A stretch of DNA of 64,000 bases, taken from positions 15,459,501-15,523,500 of the forward strand of contig NC_016131.3 of NCBI RefSeq assembly GCF_000005505.3, read 5' to 3'. The notes below the pieces were generated by a model. The model ran no database searches and had not been told where the DNA came from. It was given only the letters and a program-made list of their open reading frames with translations. The DNA is from Brachypodium distachyon (taxonomy: Eukaryota; Streptophyta; Magnoliopsida; Poales; Poaceae). The position numbers and the translations under genes were made by a program. This document shows positions 1-9,244 of this stretch, piece after piece; the stretch's first letter is position 1, and every line of letters begins with the position of its first letter.

Positions 1-161
1 AATTATGCAAGCAAACAGACGAGCGTGCAGTCTCCCCTGAAAGCGACCATTGCCTGGCCCGCCCGGCCGGCCGGCCGGCCTCCGTCCTATCCCAAGCTCA
101 TATACTCCAGGGCATCAGCCCCGGGCCCCGGCCAAGAGCTGAACTGCTGAAGCAAGCAGCC

Positions 162-602
162 ATGGCGGCGTCTTCTCGCACAGCAGAGCTGATCCATCTC
201 CTCCTCCTTCCAGTAGCACTGCTCCTCCTCTTCTGCGGGCCTCACGGCGCCGGCGCAGCGCCGAGCACGACGCCGCTGTCGGTGCTGTGCAACGGCGACG
301 TCTACGGCGCCGGGGACCCCTTCGCTGCGAGCCTGGCGTACGTGCTCTCCGACCTGCTGGCCCGCGCGCCTTCTTCGTCGCCGTCGCCCCGGGACGCGTA
401 CAGCATCTCCCCGTGGCCCAACGCCTTCGCCTACGGCCACGCCGCCTGCGGCGCCAGGGTCCCGACCCACGCCGCCTGCGCCGCCTGCCTCGGCTCCGCC
501 ATAGCCCAGATCAACTCCTCCTGCGGCGCCGCCGCCGTCGGCGCCCGCGCCGTCCTCGTCGACTGCCGCGTCCGCTACGAGCAGTACGCCTTCGTCGATT
601 AG
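162..602 (+). CDS. Secreted single-domain Gnk2/DUF26 cysteine-rich protein
   Basis: Single-exon frame of 146 codons. Residues 1 to about 32 are a signal peptide with a leucine-rich core (LLLLPVALLLLF). The mature part has the DUF26/Gnk2 cysteine pattern: C43 in CNGD, then C96-X9-C106-X2-C109, C121, and C135 in a VDCRVRYE ending. This matches ginkbilobin-like antifungal proteins and cysteine-rich repeat secretory proteins, which act in the apoplast and can bind mannose; that function is family knowledge and is not shown here. There is only one domain and no kinase or membrane segment, so it is not a CRK receptor or a plasmodesmata-located PDLP. The cysteine spacing is X9 where X8 is usual. The ATG at 162 is the first in frame and sits directly before the signal peptide. 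The gene is convergent with the TBL gene, about 200 bp away. Confidence 0.85.
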   Translation: MAASSRTAELIHLLLLPVALLLLFCGPHGAGAAPSTTPLSVLCNGDVYGAGDPFAASLAYVLSDLLARAPSSSPSPRDAYSISPWPNAFAYGHAACGARVPTHAACAACLGSAIAQINSSCGAAAVGARAVLVDCRVRYEQYAFVD

Positions 603-803
603 CCGGCCGGCGATGGCGTACTACGTGCTTGATTAATTGGCGCCTGTAGTAGTTGTAGTGTTGTACTACTGTATGGCTGCACTGTGAATCTCAGAATCTG
701 TGATCTTCCTTCCCAGCTTTCTTCAATTATGAATCGCAGTATTACAATCGTCTACACTACACTGTGAATCTGTGAAGTAATAACATTGTGGCTGGTGCGT
801 ATG

Positions 804-2438
804 TTAAGAGAACTTGTTGATGATCATGGCGTAGAGGAGCTCGTTCCAGGCGTCGGGAACGCCGGGCAGGCACCAGTGGCTACAGTCCGCCCTCTGCCCC
901 GCCCCCGCCCCCGCCGCCGCCGGCATCATCTTCAACCTCGCCGACGGCTCCACGTTGTACGTCGCCGGGTGCCCGTCCATCCTCTGCGCCGTCATCATCG
1001 TCACGTTCAGCACGCGCAATCCCCCGGGTCCTCCAAACGCCTCCGGCTGCATCATCATCCCCGGCCACCGCCTCGTCCCGTTTACAACCAACTCCGGCAG
1101 CGTCTCCGCCGCGCAGCTCCCGCCATTGTTACTCGCGCCCCTGCAAAACTCAAATTCGTTAAAGCAGATCGTTTGCCGACCAGATGAATGCTGAAATGCG
1201 CAGCTGGAACAGAGAGAGAGAGAGACCGATTGTGCGCCGGCGAGTACGTCCGGAAGACGGCGAGCGTCTTGGTCGCGTCGACCTCCTCCAGGACCCATCT
1301 CTGCAGCGTCTCCATGGCTCTCTGGTACGCGGCCTCCACGCCCATGTCCAGCCGCAGCTTCTTCCCGTCCTGGAAGTAACAATGCAGCTGCTGTTGGAGG
1401 CGGTCGAGGTTCCACCAGTGGCCGGAGTTGAAGACGAGGACGTCGGCTTGGCGCCAGCGGCTTTCCCTGGGGTCCATGGCGGCGAGCTGGAGCGTGGACC
1501 GGACGTGCCTCGGCGCGCGCTGGCGGCGGGACGGGCGGCCCCCGCGGCGGACGAGGTAGGGGGAGCGGTAGTGCTCGACGGTGAGGTTGTGGGGCGCCGG
1601 GAACCGGAAGGAGAGGTAGCCCTTGTGCTTGCTGATCGGGTTCCCGTTCTCCTCCGTTATGGAGTTGGAATTGGAGACGGCGGAGGAGAGCATGCAGAGC
1701 ATTGATTCCCACTGGTTCCGGCCGATCGAGTCGCCGATGAACACCAGCCGCCGGTTCCGGAGCACCCTCAGCAGCTTCTTGGCGTCAAATCTGAAAGAGC
1801 GAGAGCCGTGGATATTACAATCAAGGAGTTCAAGTTCAACTCGATCACTACACTAACGAACGTGCCGCGACTGCCGAGAAATATCCATAATCCATCCAAG
1901 TGGCAGCTTAATGGAGTATAGTACATTCTCTAATTAATCTAGATTTTCTAAGGGCCGGAAGCACATCTTTTTGAGACTCGGTCTTGTCAGAGTTATACCT
2001 TGGGAGCGTGCAGTGGGCGGGGCGCCACCGCCAGCGGGCGTAGCCGCCGTCCGGCCGGCCGTTCTCCGTGCACCGGAACCCGACGTCGACGAACGGGCAC
2101 TCCCGCGGCTCGTACAGCGGGTGGTACATCTCGTCGCGCACCCACTTGCCCTCGGCCAGCATGCCGTCGCGGCCGGCCTCGCCGCAGTAGCATTCTTCTT
2201 CTTCCCCGACTCCGGCGCCAGCGCCGTCCTTCTTCGAGACGACGCTGAGCTCGCTGCTGGCGGCCCTGAAGCCCGAGGACTTAGTGGCTGCGGCGGCGAG
2301 AAGGATGAACAGCAGCGAGGCCGAGGCGAGGAGCGCGCAGCCGCTCCACAGGACGACATGGTCGCCGCCGCTGATCGTGACGATCTGCCTCGCCGATGAT
2401 ACCGATCGCCTCCGCGCGCTCGCCATCTCCATTGCCAT
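804..2438 (-). CDS. TBL: Trichome birefringence-like (TBL) polysaccharide O-acetyltransferase
   Basis: Three exons: 2438-1999, 1790-1227, 1140-804, giving 446 aa in one frame with GT-AG introns. Residues about 28-50 form one membrane anchor (type II, Golgi). The TBL domain follows with CPFVDVGFRC and CTLPRFDAKKLL, the DUF231 domain with the esterase motif GDSIGRNQWESML, FNSGHWW and FRTYSPAH, and the closing DxxH motif in DCSHWCLPGVPDAWNELLY. The Ser of GDS and the Asp/His of DxxH form the catalytic triad in this family, which acetylates xylan, mannan or pectin in the Golgi. The exact polysaccharide cannot be told from sequence. Length is normal for the family. The start at 2438 puts 11 basic residues before the anchor. 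A Helitron 5' end lies only 315 bp upstream of the start codon, so the promoter beyond that point has been replaced. Confidence 0.92.
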
Positions 2439-2752
2439 TGACGGTTGGTTGATTGTTTATCGCTTGCAGGCCCTGCATGGCATGGCGCTTGATCGAATGA
2501 TTTGCCAGTGTGGGAGAAACAATAATCTCTGTTCTTGGTGTTTCCGTTGTTGTGCTGCGTGTTGTTGTGTCTCGAGGGACGGTTGCTTTGGCCGGTTGTG
2601 GTTGGATTCTGTGGAGGAACCGGCGCCGCTGACGAACAAAACTTGGTGCAGCAAATGTAGTCCGAGACTTCGGAGAGTCCAATGGAACGAAACCATGACG
2701 TACGGGCCAGTGGCTTTGATCCGTGAGATCGATGGGCACGTATATATCTATA

Positions 2753-2772
2753 TCTATACCATTATATTAAAT
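2753..2772 (+). other. Helitron 5' terminus
   Basis: TCTATACC followed by an AT-rich stretch, preceded by host A at 2752. The flanking host DNA is a TATATATCTATA tract, so neighbouring TC positions (for example 2747) are possible alternatives, but only 2753 gives the common TCTATAC start. Confidence 0.65.
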
Positions 2773-2789
2773 TCGAAGCGTCCATGCGG

Positions 2790-3110
2790 CAGCATATCCA
2801 CCGCAGAGCGCCACGGATGTCGGCGGGCGGCGGTGCCCGGGCGGATTCGGCCTCCGCGATGGCGGCGGAGAGCGCTTCGCAGGCCTCGGCAAGGCGCACG
2901 GGCACGGCGGCCTCGCGAGCGTCGAGCGCCGTGCTGGATTCAGAGGTGGACGCGTCGGCGGCGGCTAGGGCCTCGTCAAGGGAGGCGGAGCGGGCGGCGA
3001 CGTCCTGGTCGAGCGAGGCGAAGTGGGCGAGCGCGCGGGACCAGGCGTCGTGGCAGGTGGCCAGGAGCTGCTGCTGGGAGTCCAGGTGCGAGAGGAGGAG
3101 GCCTCCTCCT
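2790..3110 (-). pseudogene. FRIGIDA-like gene fragment captured by the Helitron
   Basis: Read on the minus strand, this gives an alanine-rich helical segment ([20 protein letters not shown], then [10 protein letters not shown], then [15 protein letters not shown]). The layout resembles the N-terminal coiled part of FRIGIDA-like proteins, where a helix around a DLDxH-type start is followed by ELRxxCxxMD just before the conserved FRIGIDA domain. Only the segment before that domain is present and no start codon or domain follows, so it is a broken piece. It lies directly inside the Helitron 5' end, the usual place for captured host DNA. Family assignment rests on motif resemblance only. Confidence 0.45.
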
Positions 3111-3400
3111 CCTTCCACACGGAGGATACAGCTCCTCCTTCTCCTCACACACGGCAAAGGATCACACCCCGATCTCTCTTCCTCCTCTCCACCTCGGCCG
3201 GATCTCTCTTCCTCCTCTCCCCCTCGCCCCGATCTCTGCCGATCCACCTGCTCCTCCGACACGACACAGGATCCGCCCCCTCCTCCTCCCACACGGAGGA
3301 TCTGGCTCCTCCTTCTCCTCACACACGGCAAACGCCCCCTCCTTCAACAGAGGCAGGATCCGCCTCCTCCTTCTCCTCCCACATGGCAAAGGATGCGTCA
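3106..3400. repeat. Degenerate CT-rich direct repeats
   Basis: Repeated units containing CTCCTCCTTCTCCTC followed by ACACACGGCAAA (near 3128, 3306 and 3362) and GATCTCTCTTCCTCCTCTCC (near 3171 and 3201). On the minus strand they read as [10 protein letters not shown] repeats. I see no gene in it. Confidence 0.6.
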
Positions 3401-4001
3401 CGTCACAACATGCTACAAGCAGGGGCAGCCAAATCCGAGACCAGCTCGAGCAATGGAGAATCCGAGAAGAACTCGAGCAATCGGGTGCCATGGAATCCTT
3501 TGCCCGTTCTACAAAAGGTATTGGATTCCCTTGAACTTCAGAACACCAGATCACCCGAAGTTTTAATTTTTGAACTGTTTTAACCTGAACTGTTTTAACC
3601 AGATCGAAATTGCCGCACCCGAAGTATTGCACACTTCTCGCCACACTTCTTGCCCGAAGGTTCGTTAGACCGAGCGGCCCGAACTCCACACAAGGTACAT
3701 GATAGATCTTGTTAAGCATCTGCCGTTAATTTCAGTTTGTACAGGCTTCTTACATTGTCGTGTTCATGTTAAATCTTCTTGCTTTCTTGTTATGCGACAT
3801 ACTGGAATTGTTGATGGTGGAAGTTAACTAAGAGTAAAACTACTGTTTTTCTTGCTCAAACTGTCTGAAGTATATTTATGTTCTTGATTCTACTGCTTTT
3901 AAACGGTTTAAATTGTTGACTCATGCATATATGACCTTAAAGTGCTTCCAGAAGCAGTTATGTTAACTTCAAGCTATTTTTTTTTCTCGTGCTTGCAGAA
4001 C

Positions 4002-7000
4002 ATGGATCACAATGTTGAAACAACCACCTTTGAGGATTTTGAGAACCGCCCTTTAAAAAAAGCAAAATGTTCTGAATCAGGTGTTTTGGATGATCAATTG
4101 CCATCACCTTCCGTCTCAGCATCATCTCTGGTTTCTGAAAATTCTGAATCAATTGGATCAAAATCAGATGATCAGATAAGTAGTGATTCATTGCTACCTG
4201 GCCAAACAACAACCAAGTCGACGTGTTCTCCAGTTTCTGAATTGACGAATGAAGAAAAAAATTCAGAGGGTGATGATAACCAAACCGTTTCAGCAGATCA
4301 TGATAAGCCACCAGATGAATCTGAACATATAAATGATGGGGCATATGACTATCTCCCACAAGGTAAAAAATTCACTTATTATTTTTATACTTCTTTACCT
4401 ACGCTTTTCATTGTCAAGAAATAACGCCAATCTGTTGATTCCATCTTTTTGTAGATTATGCATTGACCGAACTGGATGTATGTGCTCATGTAGTAATAGA
4501 AGACTCTTCAGAAAAAGAAATATTGGTGAAGATAGATCAAGTATATGTCAAACAATGTGAATTGGTGTGCCTTCTAGATAGTGCCAAATGGCTAAACGAT
4601 GATGTAAGTACCCTTACCTTACTAATAAGAAACATGTTTATGATTATTAATATTCATCAATAATTTTAAAACATTTATAGGTGATCAGCGCATATATATA
4701 TTGTATAAAGCAAGTACATGTGCAAAATAAGAGTGACACTAAAGTATATTTTGAGAATACCTTTCTAGCCGGACTGTTAAAACGGGATGGTAAATATGGA
4801 ATACATGGAGCAACCTTTATGACAGAGATTATTGGAAACTATCTCAATCATGACATGGTAACATCCATACCCATAATTGTCAAATTCTATATATTTACTT
4901 ACATGTCTATAATTGACACATTATATGGAATTGTAGATTCATCTTCCAGTAAACATCGAGCACTCGCATTGGTATTTAGCTTGTATCAATGTTGAAAAGT
5001 CTGAGATACAAGTACTCGACTCATTGTGTTGGGAACATAATCGAGTTGACCTCACTAATACGGTTAGTTATAACTCTTTTCTGTAAAAAAATGTTGTACA
5101 TTGATCTTCCGCTTATGTATATTATTTTCCACCTCTAATAAATTTACAGCTGCAAGGACTACAATATCATTTGGACATTCTTAAAACTCAAGAAAACTTG
5201 AGTAAACATAATTGGAAAGACTTTGATGTTACTAAATGGACGATTAGAGAACAACTACATAATCCAATTCAGAAAGACAGGTATATATAGCATTTTTTTT
5301 TACTAATAACCATATATGAGAAATATTGTGATTCATGTGGAGTACTCAATTTTGTTCGAAACATGCAGTTCATCTTGTGGCCTATTTATGCTTAAATTCA
5401 TGGAATATTGGACCGGACATGCACTAACACATTCCATTACACAGGTAAATAAATAAATCTTCTGTTTGATAAACATGTATATGCGGGTGCCACTTTAATT
5501 GTTATAAGAGTAAATGCTAATATTTGTGTATGCTTTGCAGGAAAATATTATTGATTTTAGATATAAATTAGCTGCCGTACTATTATGTTGGAACACAAAC
5601 ACGGCGCAAGCGAGTACAATGATTGAAGAAAGTGATTTTAGTGAGGGAGATCCAAATGATGTTATGATGTTCGTAAGCCTAGATGAGAAAAATCAGCCAA
5701 ATCCATTGAACTCATTATCTATTGAAAAAAGATACCAATCACTGATATCTGTTGTTTCTAGCATGAGTGTACATGAGTTAGAAGGCGGACTTTGTAACTA
5801 CATCAAATCAATTAATTCTGCTGAAACTTTAGAGTAAGCCATTTATTGCATGTAATTTTATTTTAGTAATTGAATATAATTGATAATATACATTATCTTA
5901 TTTTCTTTGTGATAATGATTTGCAGGAAAGTGTGGGTACAAAGCTTTGAACCATATACAATAAGTTTGACTCTCAAAAGGTTGCAAGGAATGCTAAATGA
6001 AAAGTTGCCCATGGAGCGTGATTGCTTCAATTTGGTCGTACGGAAGATCATGTTTGACGATATCCAAACACTGAAAAAAAGAAATAGATTGATATCGAAA
6101 CATTATCTTGACATGCGATTTTGGGTAATTTCTTACATTAACTGTATTTTTTGTGTCTATATACATGCTAAATATTTGCTCATACCTTTCTAAACACTTA
6201 TATGTATATTATAACATCCTAGATGATTACTAATTTTGGACGAAATCCAAACTACCGGAAAAAGTTAGATGTGGAACAGCTAGCATGTTCAGTTCGTAGC
6301 TGGCCTGGTATCAAATATAATGTTTCATCCTGCAAAACGGTGAGGCCACTTTCATATACATGTCAACACAGGGATTTTTTTAAATCTATACATCTAATAT
6401 TAATCTTATTTCAGATTCATATTCCAATACAATCCAACAATGGATTTATTCTATTCATACTAGCTAAAGATACCAGAACTGTCTACATTTTGGACCCTAC
6501 TCCTATTGACCCCATCTATCAACGCAACCCATACGCAAAATATGTGCCCAGACTTCAATGGATTGCTAAACACTTACCGAAAGCCATGTCAAAGACATGC
6601 CCTGGGTCTACATGGAATGAAAATATTTTCCTATGGCACCACCATATCATAAATAATATTCCAATTCACAACAGGAAACATTTTTACTCAATATGTATGA
6701 TACATTATTATATTTTGCCATTGGTTACTAATTTTATTCTTATGTTATAGGGAATCGTCTGGTTATCTTATTACCCTCTTCATGTCCGCATGGGAGGACG
6801 AAAAATTGAATCTGCCATTTTTAAAGGTCAATATCATAAGCATTAAATTGTTATCCTTTTTACACATGACATGCTGATCTCACAATGTATAGGATGGATA
6901 CGAGCTAAGGAAACAAATTTTGCGAAAGCTACTGACATTCAAGAAAAATGAATGCGAAGTCAACATGCCCGCCGGTGTACTGGATATCATAAACTCTATA

Positions 7001-7036
7001 AGGAATATCCAAACCAATATGAATGTGAAGACCTGA
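4002..7036 (+). CDS. Ulp1/SENP-type C48 cysteine protease with a second, degenerate Ulp1-like domain
   Basis: Twelve exons: 4002-4362, 4455-4603, 4681-4857, 4937-5062, 5150-5280, 5369-5444, 5541-5833, 5926-6124, 6223-6339, 6415-6674, 6751-6826, 6893-7036; total 2109 nt, 702 aa. Residues 1-120 are Ser/Asp/Glu-rich with a KKAK basic patch. The C48 domain begins at WLNDDV (166) and has H240 (SHWYL), D257 (QVLDSL), Q312 (NPIQKD) and C318 (SSSCGLFMLKFMEYW), so all catalytic residues are present. A linker follows, then a second domain at about 505-690 where the matching positions are G553 (NNGFILF), D570 (YILDP) and S633 (ESSGYLITLFM). Family role: removal of SUMO-like modifiers; the substrate is unknown. 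All introns are GT-AG except the one after exon 10, which starts GA (6675). If that intron is kept, a stop follows at 6748. The start ATG lies three bases after a splice acceptor (CAG, 3998), so an upstream noncoding exon is likely. It lies inside the Helitron. Confidence 0.75.
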
Positions 7037-7417
7037 GGATGAAAACACAACAAAGACCAATAAACAAGCTTCATCTAAAACTCAATGTTTAGTTTGTCTT
7101 TGCTTTCAGAAACTACATATGCTGATGTTTTTGTCCATAACCTGATACTTCACTTGGATTGGATGATTGTGGCACTATGTTCTCTTTTAATTAGTTCCCA
7201 CTGATACTTGGTTTTTTTGCGCATACCACTGATACTTCGCTTGCACAGAGCTCTTTTGTCGAATTCAATGATACTTGCCGAAATGCCAGTCAGGCGTGTT
7301 CCAGTACTCCAAATACCTGCAACGCGGAACATTTTCTGCGGCTGGCAGATGACGGGCTGTATAATACCACCTAGACGTCCTAAGTCAGACCATAATTGTG
7401 TGGATTCAATCCGAATG

Positions 7418-7755
7418 TTTTTTTTTTGAGTAATTCTGTTTCATTCAAGGAGGAGAAAACACAGGTACTATAAAAAAAAAGCACGAAAGGAAACAAAAAA
7501 GGAGGCTATTTGAAGGAAATTAAACAGGGAAGGAAGACTAACTATACAAAAAAAGCACCCAGGCAAGGACCCCCAATTAATCTCACTGCATGGTATTAGC
7601 TGTGGATGCCAAAGACCACGAGGAGATGGAGTCAGACACGATCTCGAGGAAACGCTGTTGCGATCAGTCAGTCTCTTTGAAGATCCACCGGTTGCGCTCA
7701 TGCCAAATTTCCCAAAGACTGAGAATAGCATTTGTCCGGGAGCGATTTCCATCAA
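7418..7755 (-). mobile_element. LINE (non-LTR retrotransposon) 3' fragment
   Basis: On the minus strand a frame reads ILSLWEIWHERNRWIFKETD, the C-terminal zinc-finger/RVT tail typical of plant LINE ORF2. It is followed by stops and ends at a run of ten T on the plus strand (7419-7428), which is the poly(A) tail of a minus-strand insertion. It is 5'-truncated, as most LINE copies are. It is nested in the Helitron, just 3' of the Ulp1 gene. Confidence 0.65.
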
Positions 7756-8107
7756 CTTGATAAATCTTGAACTGATGCATCGTGTGCGTGTATTGCATTA
7801 AGCTTACAGTAATCACAGTGAGAGTGATAACATTATCAATTGATCTGAAATTAATTAAAGAAATGCAAGCAAAAAAATATTAACAAAATAATATATGCAT
7901 ACACACAAAAATAATACTAGGACCGACCTTATCAACTGGTGCAGCCAAAATATGTCTAAATTCCAAAATACAAAATATAGGAGTCCTAATCCTAGTATGT
8001 TTAAGCAACACCTCAAGCGCCCTGACAGAGTCCTAATCCTACTCCTCCGACGCCCTGGCCGAGTCCTAATCCTACTAGGTTTTGGCAACACCTCCAGGCC
8101 CTGGCCT

Positions 8108-8441
8108 TTAGATCCAGGCGTGGTGGGTGTAGGTACACCATAATCCAACACTTTCAACTTCAATCCACGACTCCATGGCGGCAAACAATTCTTCAGCATC
8201 GGCAAAAGGTTTATCTCCTCTCCTACAAGCTTTTCTTTTCTCTGTTCCCCTCCGTGGCTATTTCTGTTCAATAATAGAGGGCATATTCTCATGATCAGAG
8301 AAATCAGACTTAGCTTTAGCCAGTACAACCAAATTATAACCAAATTCTGAGTTGTAACAAACCTTTAACTGCTCACGGATTGATGACACATACTTCAGCA
8401 CATCATTTGGCGTCCATATAGGAAGACAAAATTTCCAGTAC
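8108..8441 (-). pseudogene. Unidentified captured gene fragment, antisense in the Helitron
   Basis: A splice acceptor (TTGCTCCAG, ending at 8442) is followed on the minus strand by about 110 coding-like codons: YWKFCLPIWTPNDVLKYV, then VVLAKAKSDFSDHENMPS, one TAG at 8258-8260, then KPFADAEELFAAMESWIEVE, ending at a TAA (8108). Composition and the intact acceptor suggest an exon of a host gene. I do not recognise the family. The single internal TAG shows it is not maintained. Confidence 0.4.
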
Positions 8442-8710
8442 CTGGAGCAATTAAGCAGTACTATACATGTTCAAAAATACGACAATTAATAACCAATGCC
8501 AAAACAAAAAGAGCACGCAATCTAATTTCCATATCACTGATGCAATGTTGCCCAAACTCAGGTGATCATGATCAGGACATGCCAGTTCAAATTGACGTTA
8601 CGAGTCCAACACATTGTTCACAATATGATACAGCTCACAATATGAGAGAGGAGAAAAATCGAGCAAGACGGGAACATGACAAAGCTCGACGAGGTATGAT
8701 AGCACCCGAG

Positions 8711-8974
8711 CAGAGGGAGGAGATTAATGCCTGTAGAAGAGCCAGCATTACACCGTAGCAGAGGGAGACAACAAATGCCCGTAGAAGAGCCAGCATTACA
8801 CAGCAGCAGAGGGAGGCAACAAATGCCCGTAGAAGAGCCAGCATTACACCGCAGCAGAGGGAGGCAACAAATGCACGTAGAAGAGCCAGCATTACACCCG
8901 AGAAAAGGGAGGAGATTAATGCCCGTAAGAGAGCCTCTAATGCCAGAAGAAGAGCCAGCCTTACACCCCAATAG
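8711..8974 (+). repeat. 48-bp coding tandem repeat in the N-terminal part of the Helitron Rep/helicase
   Basis: Four 48-bp units (8711, 8759, 8807, 8855) and degenerate fifth and sixth copies. Each encodes QREExNARRRASITPQ, in the same frame as the Rep/helicase starting at 9245. Units 1 and 6 carry TAG (8756-8758 and 8972-8974) where other units have CAG. Confidence 0.85.
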
Positions 8975-9244
8975 AGGGAGGAGATTAATGCCCATAAGAG
9001 AGAGCAGAGGGAGGAGAAAAATGCACATACAACAAACTCCAAGAAAAATAAGACGTTTGAAGAGAGGAATGCTCAACAGAGGGCTACCAGGAAAAAACTT
9101 TTAGTTCAAGATAGGCAAGGCATAAATTCCCAGCGAAGAGCACAAAGGCAGACAATACCAGCCGGGGAGAGACAGGCACAGCTAGCACGACGTAATGAAA
9201 AATTTGCAACCAAGAGGAAGACCCCATGCGCCCAGTCCATTGCA

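Noticed and set aside
2284..3534. 416-codon plus-strand frame crossing the TBL promoter
   Set aside because: It overlaps TBL exon 1 antisense and crosses the Helitron boundary; composition is low complexity.
6223..6826. First impression that the Ulp1 gene had lost all its catalytic residues
   Set aside because: That came from reading only the second domain. The spliced exons 4937-5062, 5150-5280 and 5369-5444 restore an upstream domain with His, Asp, Gln and Cys in place.
8711..8974. CRISPR-like regular repeats
   Set aside because: The units are directly adjacent, without spacers, and code for a protein repeat in a plant transposon.
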